DNA from: Polynucleobacter arcticus
GTDB lineage: Bacteria > Pseudomonadota > Gammaproteobacteria > Burkholderiales > Burkholderiaceae
DNA length: 64,000 nucleotides
Direction of reading: 5' to 3'
Assembly (NCBI RefSeq): GCF_013307205.1
Contig: NZ_CP028940.1
Span: forward strand, 1,533,702-1,597,701
This document shows, in pieces, positions 1 through 9,608 of the stretch. Below the pieces are notes generated by a model. It saw nothing but the letters and a program-made list of their open reading frames with translations, had not been told where the DNA came from and did no database searches. Numbering within the stretch: the first letter of the stretch is position 1; each line of letters starts with the position of its first letter. Made by a program: the position numbers and the translations under genes.

Positions 1-1334
1 CCCAAACTTTGAATCAATTACTGTCAGAAGCCGCTGAATGCTACCGGCTCAATTTAACAGAAAAGGCTGAAAACCTCTATATTGCTGCACTCCAGATAAA
101 CCCCAATCAGGCCGGCGCTCTGTTTAACTTGGGAACCCTTCTATTGCGAAAATCTGATCTCAGAGGCGATCAGTTCATTAAGGACTCTTTTGCGCAAGAT
201 AGTAAAAATGAAATAGACCGCAATAAAGCTGTTGAGTTGGTGATACAAATTCTCCTATCTAACGCATACAAGAAACATGCAGAGGAGTGGGTGAGATTTG
301 CCGAGCTGAATCAACTCCATTTCCCGGCATTGAGCGAACTCAAAAGACAAGTTGAGATTCCAGCATATTTAGAAAAAACGATTTTCAGTCCAGAAAAAAA
401 TCAGCTTTTAGAGCGCTATCACCCAATAGAGTCATCCTCCTATGTATACGCAATAGATGTTGTGGGTGGATGCAATTTACGTTGTCCCACGTGCCCGGTT
501 GGTAATCAAAGTCAGATGCCAAAAGGAATCATGCAGCCGAAGTTATTTTTGGAGATTCTTGAAAAGATTTGCAGAGAAAATCCAAACCACAATCCGGATA
601 TTTGGCTTTTCAATTGGAGTGAGCCACTCCTGAATCCACACTTACCAGATTTCATCAAACAGATACGAGAAAAGAATCTAACCTCCTTTATTTCGAGCAA
701 CTTAAATATATCGGATCGAATTGAGCAGGTGATGGAGGCCAACCCCAATCGATTTAAAGTATCTATTTCTAGTTTGAAGCAGGAAGTTTATGAAGTCACC
801 CATGAACGCGGGGATATTCAAGTAGTCATTAGCAATTTTGAAAAACTAGCTGAAGCTAGAGATAAATATCAAGCATCTACTGAAATATGGGTGGGCCATC
901 ATCTCTATAAAAATACCATTGAGGAGATGCAACAGATCAAAGCACTTGCGGATGACTATGGTTTTGGATACCGCCCTTCATATGCAATCATGGCACCAAT
1001 CGAAAAAGCGTATTCTCTCATCAAAAATTTAGGTGATAACGCTTTGGGAATAGAACAGCAACTTTTCTTGCATCCAAAGACGATCACAGAGAATAACAAG
1101 CTTAGAAGATCGGGGAATATGGATTGTGAGTTACGATTTAACATGACTGCAATAAATTATGACGGCTCAGTTTCTTTATGTTGCGGCACAACAAAAGACC
1201 TCTCGGATACAGTAGATAAAAAAACCTATTTTTTAGAAAAAAACAGGGTCGAACTTGAGCAATTAAAATATGGTCACTCCTTCTGCTCCACCTGCATGAA
1301 TAACAATCTACACCTTACCATTCAGGATCTTTAG
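1..1334 (+). CDS. TPR-containing radical SAM/SPASM-like protein (5' partial)
   Basis: The reading frame is open to the left edge; the first in-frame start-like codon is a TTG at 9, so the true start probably lies outside the window. Counting from that TTG, residues 1-60 look like a TPR helix pair and residues 155-162 form the radical SAM CxxxCxxC motif (CNLRCPTC) that binds a 4Fe-4S cluster. A Cys-rich C-terminus (MDCE, LCCG, FCSTC) resembles a SPASM domain with auxiliary clusters. The substrate is unknown. The next gene starts 2 bp after the stop and encodes a GT41-like glycosyltransferase that also has TPR repeats, so the two may act together on a protein or peptide. Family call fairly sure; function not known. 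Confidence 0.75.
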   Translation, partial: QTLNQLLSEAAECYRLNLTEKAENLYIAALQINPNQAGALFNLGTLLLRKSDLRGDQFIKDSFAQDSKNEIDRNKAVELVIQILLSNAYKKHAEEWVRFAELNQLHFPALSELKRQVEIPAYLEKTIFSPEKNQLLERYHPIESSSYVYAIDVVGGCNLRCPTCPVGNQSQMPKGIMQPKLFLEILEKICRENPNHNPDIWLFNWSEPLLNPHLPDFIKQIREKNLTSFISSNLNISDRIEQVMEANPNRFKVSISSLKQEVYEVTHERGDIQVVISNFEKLAEARDKYQASTEIWVGHHLYKNTIEEMQQIKALADDYGFGYRPSYAIMAPIEKAYSLIKNLGDNALGIEQQLFLHPKTITENNKLRRSGNMDCELRFNMTAINYDGSVSLCCGTTKDLSDTVDKKTYFLEKNRVELEQLKYGHSFCSTCMNNNLHLTIQDL

Positions 1335-1336
1335 AC

Positions 1337-3058
1337 ATGCAATTTGATGTCCAATCTGCTCGAGAAAATTTAAAATTACAGCGCTTTGATTTGGCTGCAA
1401 CTCAATATCAAGAGCTAATAGCAAATTCTCCAACGGATTTCATCCTATACCTTGAGCTCTCATCAGCCCTGATGGGCCTTCAAAAGCTTGATGAGGCTCT
1501 CGTGGTTGTAAAGCAACTAGAGCATGTGGATTTCAAGCTACCAGAAGAGGTTCAACTTCAGAAGGCCAATATCAATCTTGCACAAGGTCGCTTTGCAGAG
1601 TCTATTCCTATTCTCCAATCACTTATTCTAAGCTCCTGTCATGAGCGCGCGAGGACCGCACTATCAAGCGCCTATCTTGGGGTTGGGTTGCCCACTAAAG
1701 CATCCGCCCTATTTAATGGAATTGAGGAGGAAAAATTAAGCCCGGGTGATGTTAACAATCTTGCCATTAGCCTTTGTGAGCAAATTCAAACTCCCAAAGC
1801 TTTAGATTTACTCTCCAAAAGAATCATCAATAAACAGTTTGACAACAGCACTATCTCCAATCTATTGATGCTTTCAAATTACCATGCATCACCTGAAAAC
1901 TATATTTCTACTGCTAAAAAAGAAATAAGGAAGGTTAATCAAGAAGAAAATGTTATGGCTATCAATAAGAAGTCAACGGATAACATTCGAGTAGGATTTA
2001 TTTCTGGAGATATGTACCAACATCCTGTTGGATGGTTTTTTATTGGCTTGCTAAAAGAGCTGAGTGAATCTTTTTCAACTACTATTTTCTATACCAATTC
2101 CAAAACAGATCAGTTAACCCATGACCTTATTGCCGCCGCTTCGGATTTTTACTTTGTTGAGCACTTAGCAGATGTAGACTTAATTCAAAAGATTCAAGCA
2201 GCTCAGATTGATGTTTTGATTGACTTATCTGGACATACCGCCAATAACAGACTATCGATATTTAACCAAAGAATAGCGCCAATTCAATTAAGTTATCTAG
2301 GCTACTTCGCATCAACCTATATGAGCAAAATGGATGGTGTAATTTTCGATCAATGGCATTTAACTGGCGTACCAGATGGAGTTTTTTCAGAACGCATCCA
2401 TCATTTACCATGCTCACGCTTTTGCTACACACCTCCGCCTTACATCCCTCAGATTACTGCACTACCGGCAATAGCAAATGGCATTATCACTTTTTGCAGC
2501 TTTAGTAGCACGTCCAAAATTAGTAATGAATGTATTGAGATGTGGGCAAAAACTTTAGAGGCAATACCTGAATCTAGAATTCAGTTGCGATGGAGAACGT
2601 TGCGCGATAGCCAACTAAGAGACCATATTAGAAAGTTATTCTTGTCGCATGGCATTCCCAACTCACGAGTTGAACTGTATCCAGATTGCGACCATGAATC
2701 ACTTTTCCATTTTTATAATGAGGTGGATATTGCATTGGATACCTATCCATTTTCAGGGGCAACCACTAGTTGCGAGGCCCTATCGATGGGTGTGCCTGTG
2801 ATTACGAGGACCGGTAAAAGCCCTGCCTCAAATCAAACAGCAAGTATCCTTAATGAACTTCACCTCAATGAGTGCATAGCAAATGATATTTCCGAGTTTG
2901 TGGAGCAAGCAAAAAAACTATCAAGCGACATAGAAAGACTCTCGAATTGGCGCTCTACGATGCGGGAACGAATTGCAAGTAGCGCTCTAGGTAACCCAAA
3001 ACTATTCACCTCTCACTTTTCGCAGTTAATTACTGAGATTTATCATGAAGGCCAGTAA
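1337..3058 (+). CDS. TPR / GT41 O-GlcNAc transferase-like (SPINDLY-type) protein
   Basis: 573 residues. The first 200 are helical TPR-like repeats; from about residue 217 the protein matches the catalytic part of glycosyltransferase family 41. Visible landmarks are FISGDMYQHP with His229 at the position of the OGT catalytic-region His, the DLSGHTANNR segment, QLSYLGYFAST, and a C-terminal nucleotide-sugar binding stretch DIALDTYPFSG...SCEALSMGVPV. Such bacterial proteins transfer a sugar to Ser/Thr of proteins or remain uncharacterised. It starts 2 bp after the radical SAM gene, implying one transcript. Acceptor and donor sugar cannot be told from sequence; pilin, flagellin or surface protein glycosylation are guesses. 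Confidence 0.8.
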   Translation: MQFDVQSARENLKLQRFDLAATQYQELIANSPTDFILYLELSSALMGLQKLDEALVVVKQLEHVDFKLPEEVQLQKANINLAQGRFAESIPILQSLILSSCHERARTALSSAYLGVGLPTKASALFNGIEEEKLSPGDVNNLAISLCEQIQTPKALDLLSKRIINKQFDNSTISNLLMLSNYHASPENYISTAKKEIRKVNQEENVMAINKKSTDNIRVGFISGDMYQHPVGWFFIGLLKELSESFSTTIFYTNSKTDQLTHDLIAAASDFYFVEHLADVDLIQKIQAAQIDVLIDLSGHTANNRLSIFNQRIAPIQLSYLGYFASTYMSKMDGVIFDQWHLTGVPDGVFSERIHHLPCSRFCYTPPPYIPQITALPAIANGIITFCSFSSTSKISNECIEMWAKTLEAIPESRIQLRWRTLRDSQLRDHIRKLFLSHGIPNSRVELYPDCDHESLFHFYNEVDIALDTYPFSGATTSCEALSMGVPVITRTGKSPASNQTASILNELHLNECIANDISEFVEQAKKLSSDIERLSNWRSTMRERIASSALGNPKLFTSHFSQLITEIYHEGQ

Positions 3059-3131
3059 CTACTGCTGAATCGTATTGCTACCGAGTGGCGCCCCATGGCA
3101 TTACTTAGTAGTGAAGTTTCAGATCAGATTG

Positions 3132-3593
3132 CTATAGATTCCAACGTGCCATTGCAGTATCGTCAGTCACACGGGCATCAACCCATCTTGCACCTTCCGG
3201 GGTATCTTCTTTTTTCCAGAACGGTGCGGCCGTTTTGAGATAGTCCATGATGAACTCACAGGCAGCGAATGCCTCCCCTCTGTGAGCGCTAGTAACTGCT
3301 ACCAACACTATTTGGTCTTCGGGCATTAATAGCCCTACTCGATGAATCACAAGGGTTTTATAAATATCCCAACGGCCTCTGGCTTGAGTAATGATTTCCT
3401 CAAGAGATTTTTCTGTCATCCCAGGATAGTGTTCTAGCGTCATGCCTTTGACTTGGCTACCGTCATTGAGATCGCGTACTGTACCCACGAAAGTCACTAC
3501 TGCACCTACGCGAGGATCATCCTTGCGAAGCGTTGTGACTTCAGTTGTTAAATCAAAGTCAGCCTCTTGAATGCGAATGAAATCATTTTGCAT
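3132..3593 (-). CDS. moaE: Molybdopterin synthase catalytic subunit MoaE
   Basis: Large subunit of molybdopterin synthase, which inserts two sulfurs into cyclic pyranopterin monophosphate using the MoaD thiocarboxylate. Conserved MoaE stretches are visible: GAVVTFVGTVRD, TLEHYPGMTEK, VIHRVG, AHRGEAF and KTAAPFWKKE, the last carrying the active-site Lys residues. I chose the ATG at 3593 (153 residues), one base after the moaD stop; a GTG at 3602 in the same frame would add three residues and overlap moaD by 8 bp. It is the last gene of a moeA-moaD-moaE operon read leftward. Convergent with the upstream glycosyltransferase gene. Confidence 0.93.
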   Translation of the reverse strand: MQNDFIRIQEADFDLTTEVTTLRKDDPRVGAVVTFVGTVRDLNDGSQVKGMTLEHYPGMTEKSLEEIITQARGRWDIYKTLVIHRVGLLMPEDQIVLVAVTSAHRGEAFAACEFIMDYLKTAAPFWKKEDTPEGARWVDARVTDDTAMARWNL

Positions 3594-3594
3594 A

Positions 3595-3852
3595 TTAGCC
3601 ACCAGTTACCGGGGGAAAGAAGGCTACTTCAGCACCCTCCAGCAGGAGAGTGGACTCCTTCACCATCTCTTGATTAAGGGCACAACGAATTACTTTTTTG
3701 CTCGCCAATACCTCAGACCAAGGATTGCCACGCTCAATGAGATAGCCCCGCAAATCGGCAATCGTCTTAACTGGCTCTGGAGCAGTAATACTCTCTTCAG
3801 CAATACCCAAGCCTTCACGGAGTGAGGCAAAGAATCGTAATTGGATTTTCAT
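3595..3852 (-). CDS. moaD: Molybdopterin synthase sulfur carrier subunit MoaD
   Basis: 85-residue ubiquitin-like protein (beta-grasp fold) ending in the required Gly-Gly (PPVTGG), where MoeB-type adenylation and then thiocarboxylation occur. It donates sulfur to precursor Z on MoaE. It lies between moeA (14 bp upstream) and moaE (ATG one base after its stop), which fixes the assignment over the similar ThiS. No moeB-like activating enzyme is seen in this window. Confidence 0.92.
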   Translation of the reverse strand: MKIQLRFFASLREGLGIAEESITAPEPVKTIADLRGYLIERGNPWSEVLASKKVIRCALNQEMVKESTLLLEGAEVAFFPPVTGG

Positions 3853-3866
3853 AAATGCTGATCCGC

Positions 3867-5120
3867 TTAAGAAAGAAGCGCATTAAAGGGAATGTATTTC
3901 ACCATATCCCCGGATTGAATCGGCTGATTTGGAGGACAGTCCACCAAACCATCGCCCCAGGAGGCGCTGGTGAGCACCCCAGAGCTTTGATTCGGAAATA
4001 GATCTAAACCACCCTGCGCATTGATCTTGACTCGCAGGAATTCATTACGACGATCGGCTTTGAGCCAATCAAAATCGGCGCGCATTGGGTAGGCCTGAGG
4101 AAGGCTCGCATCCCGTCCTTGCAACTTCAGAATGAATGGGCGTACAAATAATAAGAAGGTCACAAAACTCGAAACTGGGTTACCAGGCAAGCCAATAAAC
4201 CAAGTTTCTGCCTCTGCCGCACCACTCTTTGCATCATCCGACTTACGCACGGCACCAAAAGCCAAAGGCTTGCCGGGCTTAATACCAATTTGCCAGAGAT
4301 CTAATCTACCCTCAGCGGTCACTGCCGGCTTGATGTGATCTTCTTCACCCACAGATACGCCACCAGAAGTGATGATTAGGTCATGGTCTTTGCTAGCCTT
4401 GCGCAAGGTCTCTCGTGTGGCGCTGAGGCTGTCGGGAACAATGCCAAAGTCCGTTGCATCACAACCCAAGGATTTAATGCACGCCAACAAGGTATCGCGA
4501 TTGGAGTTGTAAATACCACCGGGTTTGAGCGGCTCGCCAGGCAATGAGAGTTCATCGCCGGTGAAAAATGCAGCAACCTTCACTTTACGCTTCACATTTA
4601 AATGCGTTAAGCCCGCTGAGGCAGCCATACCCAATTCTTGTGGGCGAAGAAAAGTGCCTGCGGTTAATGCAGTCTTTCCTGCCGTTAAATCCTCACCCCG
4701 CCGACGAATCCATTGGCCTGATGTTGGTGCGATATTCACTTGCACCTGATTCACAGACCCCTCGGGAACTGCGCAGTCTTCTTGCATGACTACAGCGTCA
4801 GCACCGGGTGGAACTGGTGCGCCAGTAAATATCCTGGCGGCAGTACCCGGCTCAAGTTGCGTGCCCATCGAGCCCGCCGGAATCCGTTGCGCAATCGTTA
4901 GAGTACTGCCGGGGATTTGAGTATCTGCAGTCCGCACAGCATAACCATCCATCGACGTGTTATCCAGCGGCGGCACATCAACCAAACTATTCACGCTTTG
5001 GGCAAGCACACGACCCAATGCAGCTTGCGTCGCCAACGTTTCAGTTTCAGCCACGGTCTTTGCGTGTGAGAGTAAGTGATCTAAAGCCTGCTGAGCAGTC
5101 AACATCGGTGGCTTAGTCAT
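3867..5120 (-). CDS. moeA: Molybdopterin molybdenumtransferase MoeA (copy 1)
   Basis: 417 residues, the usual MoeA length. It inserts molybdate into adenylylated molybdopterin. Visible family motifs: DNTSMDGYAV near residue 55, FTGAPVPPGADAVV, FFTGDELSLPG, TSGGVSVGEEDH and GLPGNPVSS, the last two being the MoCF-biosynthesis domain signature, followed by the C-terminal beta-barrel domain. First gene of the moeA-moaD-moaE operon, 14 bp before moaD and 14 bp after thrC, so it may be co-transcribed with thrC. A second, clearly different MoeA is at 56086-57408 with moaA and mobA. Confidence 0.93.
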   Translation of the reverse strand: MTKPPMLTAQQALDHLLSHAKTVAETETLATQAALGRVLAQSVNSLVDVPPLDNTSMDGYAVRTADTQIPGSTLTIAQRIPAGSMGTQLEPGTAARIFTGAPVPPGADAVVMQEDCAVPEGSVNQVQVNIAPTSGQWIRRRGEDLTAGKTALTAGTFLRPQELGMAASAGLTHLNVKRKVKVAAFFTGDELSLPGEPLKPGGIYNSNRDTLLACIKSLGCDATDFGIVPDSLSATRETLRKASKDHDLIITSGGVSVGEEDHIKPAVTAEGRLDLWQIGIKPGKPLAFGAVRKSDDAKSGAAEAETWFIGLPGNPVSSFVTFLLFVRPFILKLQGRDASLPQAYPMRADFDWLKADRRNEFLRVKINAQGGLDLFPNQSSGVLTSASWGDGLVDCPPNQPIQSGDMVKYIPFNALLS

Positions 5121-5134
5121 TGTGCTTTATGTAT

Positions 5135-6577
5135 TTAGTTGAGATGCGTTGTAATAAATGCTTTTACTTGATTGACGTCGGCATCGATATTTTCAACGCG
5201 CTGTGGCAAAGACTTGATATCTTTAAATGCTGCCGGGCAATCTGCGGGACGTCCCAAAGCGATTTCAATCGTTTCTTCAAACTTAATTGGCAAGGCAGTC
5301 TCCAACACCAACATCGGAATGCCTGGCTGTAAATGTTCTCTGGCGACTTTGATGCCATCAGCTGTATGCGTATCAATCATGACGCCATACTGCGCATCTA
5401 CATTGCGAATCGTTTCCAGACGATTCTCATGCGTGCTGCGGCCTGACTGAAAGCCATACTTCGCAATTTCTGCATAGACAGCATCTTTTGAAATATCAAA
5501 TCCACCAGCCTCGTCTACTTGCTTAAACATACCTGCAGTAACCTTGCCATCCTGACCCATAAGATCAAAGATAAAGCGTTCAAAGTTGCTCGCCTTAGAA
5601 ATATCCATAGAGGGGCTAGAGGTATGCAAAGTCTCGGCAGACTTACGTGCACGGTAAACGCCCGTACGGAAGAACTCATCGAGGACGTCGTTCTCATTCG
5701 TAGCGGCAATGAGATGCGCAATCGGTAAGCCCATCATGCGAGCAATATGACCGGCACAAATATTGCCAAAATTACCTGATGGCACTGTAAAGGAAACTTT
5801 TTCTGTGCTGGACTTGGTGGCAAGCAAATAACCTTGGAAGTAGTACACCACCTGAGCCACAACACGACCCCAATTAATCGAGTTCACTGTGCCGATTTGG
5901 TGATTGGCTTTAAAACTGTGGTCGTTACTGACTGCCTTCACAATATCCTGACAATCATCAAATACACCAGCCACTGCTAAGTTAAAAATATTCGGATCTT
6001 GTAAAGAATACATTTGCGCAGACTGAAACGAACTCATCTTGCCGCGCGGCGAAAGCATAAAGACGGTAACACCTGCTTTGCCCCGCATTGCATACTCAGC
6101 AGCACTTCCAGTATCCCCAGAGGTAGCGCCCAAAATATTGAGCTTTTGACCTTTTTTCTTGAGGGCATATTCAAAGAGATTACCAAGCAACTGCATTGCC
6201 ATGTCTTTGAATGCCAATGTTGGACCATTCGATAAGCTCAGTAAACCAATCCGTGTACCCTGCTCTTCACCTAGCCAATGAACTGGCGTAATGTCTTTGG
6301 CATTATCTTGAGCACGGCCGTTGCAATACACTTGCTCTGTATACGTTTTACGCAATAGAGTGCGCAAGTCTGCCTCAGGAATATCGTCGCAATATAGACT
6401 CAACACTTCATACGCAAGGTCAGCATAAGACAAGCCGCGCCAAGAATCCAATTGCTCTTTGCTCACCTGCGGATATTCGGCCGGTAAATACAAGCCGCCG
6501 TCTGGGGCCAAGCCACCAAGCAGAATTTCTAGAAAGGATTGTTGTGGGCTATTGCCGCGAGTCGATTGGTAACGCAT
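5135..6577 (-). CDS. thrC: Threonine synthase
   Basis: 480 residues, the long ThrC type of proteobacteria. A PLP enzyme converting O-phosphohomoserine to threonine. The N-terminal MRYQSTRG and the PLP lysine in LAFKDMAMQ (Lys124) are typical, as is the SGDTGSAA phosphate-binding loop and the SGNFGNICAG motif. It lies 7 bp after hom, so alaA-hom-thrC form a leftward operon covering the last steps from aspartate semialdehyde to threonine. No leader peptide attenuator is evident in front of it. Confidence 0.95.
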   Translation of the reverse strand: MRYQSTRGNSPQQSFLEILLGGLAPDGGLYLPAEYPQVSKEQLDSWRGLSYADLAYEVLSLYCDDIPEADLRTLLRKTYTEQVYCNGRAQDNAKDITPVHWLGEEQGTRIGLLSLSNGPTLAFKDMAMQLLGNLFEYALKKKGQKLNILGATSGDTGSAAEYAMRGKAGVTVFMLSPRGKMSSFQSAQMYSLQDPNIFNLAVAGVFDDCQDIVKAVSNDHSFKANHQIGTVNSINWGRVVAQVVYYFQGYLLATKSSTEKVSFTVPSGNFGNICAGHIARMMGLPIAHLIAATNENDVLDEFFRTGVYRARKSAETLHTSSPSMDISKASNFERFIFDLMGQDGKVTAGMFKQVDEAGGFDISKDAVYAEIAKYGFQSGRSTHENRLETIRNVDAQYGVMIDTHTADGIKVAREHLQPGIPMLVLETALPIKFEETIEIALGRPADCPAAFKDIKSLPQRVENIDADVNQVKAFITTHLN

Positions 6578-6584
6578 GATTATC

Positions 6585-7895
6585 TTAGGACAGATTTTCT
6601 AAACGGATCTTCACAACTGCGCCAGCGACAGTTTTCAGATTCTGAATTTCTTGAATTGCTGCCAGCATGTGCTTTTCTTTCGTCTCATGAGTTAGAGCAA
6701 CTAAATCTGTTTGACTCTCGCCCTCATCCGCCTCTTTTTGTAATAGCGCATCAATCGAGATGCCGTGGGAGGCTAAGATCTTGGTTATGTCAGCCAGCAC
6801 GCCAGCTTGATCGGCTACACGCAGACGTAAGTAATAACTGGTGGTGATTTCACCCATCGGCAATACGGCGATATCACGTACTGCATCCGGCTGGAATGCG
6901 AGGTAAGGAACCCGACTTTCAGGGCTTGCACCCAATAAACGCGTGATATCTACTAAATCGGCAATCACTGCTGAAGCGGTGGGTTCTGAACCAGCGCCCT
7001 TACCGTAGTAAAGCGTGGTACCTACTGCATCACCAAATACTTGAACGGCGTTCATCGCGCCCTCAACGTTAGCAATCAAACGCTTCGTCGGAATTAATGT
7101 CGGATGAACACGCAGCTCTACACCAGTAACCGTCTTTTTGGCGATACCCAATAACTTGATGCGATAGCCCAACTGCTCAGCATATTTAATATCAATAGCA
7201 TCTAATTTAGTAATACCTTCAACATGCGCTTTTTCAAACTGCATCGGGATACCAAAGGCGATTGCGCTCATGATGGTTGCTTTATGGGCCGCATCTACGC
7301 CTTCAATATCAAACGTGGGATCTGCTTCCGCATAACCCAAACGCTGCGCTTCCTTCAAGACCGTTGCAAAGTCTAGCCCTTTATCGCGCATCTCTGAAAG
7401 AATGAAGTTTGTTGTGCCATTGATGATGCCGGCAATCCACTCAATGCGGTTAGCAGTTAAGCCCTCACGCAAAGCTTTAATAATCGGAATACCGCCTGCA
7501 ACGGCCGCTTCGAATGCCACCATCACACCTTTTTCGTGCGCAGCTTTAAAGATCTCATTACCATGAACAGCGATCAATGCTTTATTGGCTGTCACTACGT
7601 GCTTACCAGCAGCAATCGCTTCAAGCACTAGATCTTTAGCAACACCGTAACCACCAATCAACTCTACAACAATATCGATCTCAGGATTGTTGATAACAGC
7701 ACGGGCATCACTCACGACTTGCGCGTGATCTTTGACTAACTCTTTAGCACGTTCTACATTGAGATCGGCAACGGTATTAATGCGAATACCTCGACCAGCG
7801 CGACGAGTAATTTCATCTTGATTGCGTTCGAGAACAGTGAATACTCCAGCACCTACAGTGCCAATACCTAATAGCCCAACTTGAATCGGTTTCAT
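6585..7895 (-). CDS. hom: Homoserine dehydrogenase
   Basis: 436 residues, monofunctional type (no aspartokinase domain). It reduces aspartate semialdehyde to homoserine with NAD(P)H. The N-terminal Rossmann motif GLLGIGTVGAGV is at residues 7-18, the catalytic domain shows GIINGTTNFIL and EADPTFDIEGVDAAHK, and a C-terminal ACT domain (about residues 350-430, YYLRLRVADQAGVLADI) suggests allosteric control, probably by threonine. Its start overlaps the alaA stop by 4 bp (ATGA), so translation is likely coupled. Confidence 0.95.
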   Translation of the reverse strand: MKPIQVGLLGIGTVGAGVFTVLERNQDEITRRAGRGIRINTVADLNVERAKELVKDHAQVVSDARAVINNPEIDIVVELIGGYGVAKDLVLEAIAAGKHVVTANKALIAVHGNEIFKAAHEKGVMVAFEAAVAGGIPIIKALREGLTANRIEWIAGIINGTTNFILSEMRDKGLDFATVLKEAQRLGYAEADPTFDIEGVDAAHKATIMSAIAFGIPMQFEKAHVEGITKLDAIDIKYAEQLGYRIKLLGIAKKTVTGVELRVHPTLIPTKRLIANVEGAMNAVQVFGDAVGTTLYYGKGAGSEPTASAVIADLVDITRLLGASPESRVPYLAFQPDAVRDIAVLPMGEITTSYYLRLRVADQAGVLADITKILASHGISIDALLQKEADEGESQTDLVALTHETKEKHMLAAIQEIQNLKTVAGAVVKIRLENLS

Positions 7896-9151
7896 AATGC
7901 CTTTGTTGCTGTTGAATGAGCCGCTTTGCGACTGTGTTTTTGACGATAACGCTCCAGAAAACGTGCAAGACGAGCAATCGCCTCGGTGATCACATCTTCA
8001 TGGGGTAAGAACACGACACGGAAGTGATCCGGCTTAACCCAGTTAAAGCCCGAGCCCTGAACTAGCAATATCTTCTCTTCCTTCAGAAGGTCGGCTACAA
8101 ACTGCTGATCATCTTCGATTGGGTACATCTCTGGATCAAGCTTCGGAAATAAATACAAAGCAGACTTGGGTTTAACGCAAGTCACACCAGGAATTGCTGT
8201 GATGAGCTTCCAAGCAAGATCACGTTGCTTAGCCAAGCGGCCACCCTCGGCTACCAGATCATTAATACTTTGATAGCCACCCAAAGCTGTTTGGATTGCG
8301 TATTGACCTGGTACGTTAGCGCACAGGCGCATCGAGGACAACATATTGAGACCTTCAATGTAATCTCGAATCATCTCTTTATCACCAGATACCACCATCC
8401 ACCCAGCACGATAGCCACAAGAGCGATAGTTCTTAGACAAACCATTAAAGGTGATAGTGACAACATCGGTAGATAAGGATGCTAAAGAGATATGCTGCTC
8501 TTGGTCGTACAACATCTTGTCGTAAATCTCATCAGCAAACAGGATTAAGTCGAACTCACGAGCGATCGCGGTTAACTCTGTCAAGACTTCCTTTGAATAG
8601 ATTGCACCAGTAGGATTGTTAGGGTTAATCACCACAATCGCTTTAGTCTGGGGAGTAATCTTTTTGCGGAGATCAGCCAAATCAGGCGCCCACTCTTTAG
8701 ACTCATCACATAAGTAATGCACTGGAGTACCACCAGATAAACTGACTGCAGCGGTCCACAAGGGATAGTCTGGAGCTGGCACTAGCACTTCATCACCATT
8801 ATTCAGTAATGCATTCATTGCCAAAACGATGAGTTCAGAGACACCATTACCGGTATAGATGTCATCCAAAGTAACACCTTGAATGCCTTTTTCTTGGCAA
8901 TAGTGCATGATTGCTTTGCGAGCCGCAAAGATACCCTTGGAATCGGAGTACGCTGATGCATTACTCAAGTTACGAATCATGTCCAACTGAATCTCTTCAG
9001 GGGGATCAAAGCCGAAAACACCCACATTGCCGATGTTTAATTTGATGATTTTGTGACCCTCTTCTTCCATCCGCTGTGCGAGTTCCAGCACGGGTCCCCG
9101 TATGTCGTAGCAGACGTGGTTGAGTTTTTCGGACTTGAGGATCGGTTTCAC
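7892..9151 (-). CDS. alaA: Alanine-synthesizing aminotransferase AlaA-like
   Basis: 419 residues, fold type I aminotransferase. PLP-binding Lys240 sits in FNGLSKNYRSCGYRAGW, the same position as in E. coli AlaA, and the N-terminus (LNHVCYDIRGPVLE) and NPNNPTGAIY motif match that family, which makes alanine from pyruvate and glutamate. A short extra C-terminus rich in Lys/Arg/His follows RFLERY. First gene of the alaA-hom-thrC operon; this order is common in Burkholderiaceae. Broader substrate use (valine, aspartate) is possible. Confidence 0.88.
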   Translation of the reverse strand: MKPILKSEKLNHVCYDIRGPVLELAQRMEEEGHKIIKLNIGNVGVFGFDPPEEIQLDMIRNLSNASAYSDSKGIFAARKAIMHYCQEKGIQGVTLDDIYTGNGVSELIVLAMNALLNNGDEVLVPAPDYPLWTAAVSLSGGTPVHYLCDESKEWAPDLADLRKKITPQTKAIVVINPNNPTGAIYSKEVLTELTAIAREFDLILFADEIYDKMLYDQEQHISLASLSTDVVTITFNGLSKNYRSCGYRAGWMVVSGDKEMIRDYIEGLNMLSSMRLCANVPGQYAIQTALGGYQSINDLVAEGGRLAKQRDLAWKLITAIPGVTCVKPKSALYLFPKLDPEMYPIEDDQQFVADLLKEEKILLVQGSGFNWVKPDHFRVVFLPHEDVITEAIARLARFLERYRQKHSRKAAHSTATKAL

Positions 9152-9172
9152 AATAAATTAGAGGGTAAGTTC

Positions 9173-9204
9173 TTGAAATTTAGGAAAAAACAGCTAGCTA
9201 TAAT
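9173..9204 (+). promoter_or_regulatory. Possible sigma70 promoter for the Mth938-like/arn operon
   Basis: An exact TATAAT hexamer lies at 9199-9204, 26 bp before the ATG at 9231. The only -35-like sequence is TTGAAA at 9173-9178, with a long 20-bp spacer, so the pairing is doubtful. It would drive rightward transcription into the arn genes; alaA is transcribed the other way from the same gap. Confidence 0.35.
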
Positions 9205-9230
9205 CACCTCAATTATGACAGAGAGTCCAT

Positions 9231-9608
9231 ATGAAGCTTCAATCTGACCCCCATTCCGGAGCCAACACGATCACCGGTTACGGTGATGGTTACATCGAGA
9301 TCAATAAGATCCCCTACAGTCATGCTGTTTTATTGAGCTCCGACGGCGAAATCCTGGAGTGGCCAGTCCAATCTTTTGATGAACTCAGTGCAGCTGATTT
9401 CAGTCAAATGGTGACCCTAAAGCCTGAATTAATCATTATTGGAACCGGCAAGCGCCAGCGCTTCCCTAAGCCAGAACTATTAAAAACACTGATTGAGGCC
9501 AAAATTGGCTTTGAAGTGATGGATTCTCAAGCAGCCTGTCGCACTTACAACATTTTAGTTGGCGAAGGCCGTCAAGTATTACTCGCCCTCATCGTGGAAG
9601 CCACCTAA
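9231..9608 (+). CDS. Mth938-like (DUF498) domain protein
   Basis: 125 residues, the usual length of the Mth938/NDUFAF3-like family, a small alpha/beta fold. It has the family pattern YGDGYIEINKIPYSHAVLL, LIIIGTGKRQRFPKPELL and the closing MDSQAACRTYNILVGEGRQVLLALI. The bacterial function is not established; the eukaryotic relative takes part in complex I assembly. Its stop overlaps the next ATG (TAATG), so it heads the arn transcript, but nothing in the sequence ties it to lipid A modification. Start at 9231 has a weak GAGAG ribosome site. Confidence 0.82.
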   Translation: MKLQSDPHSGANTITGYGDGYIEINKIPYSHAVLLSSDGEILEWPVQSFDELSAADFSQMVTLKPELIIIGTGKRQRFPKPELLKTLIEAKIGFEVMDSQAACRTYNILVGEGRQVLLALIVEAT

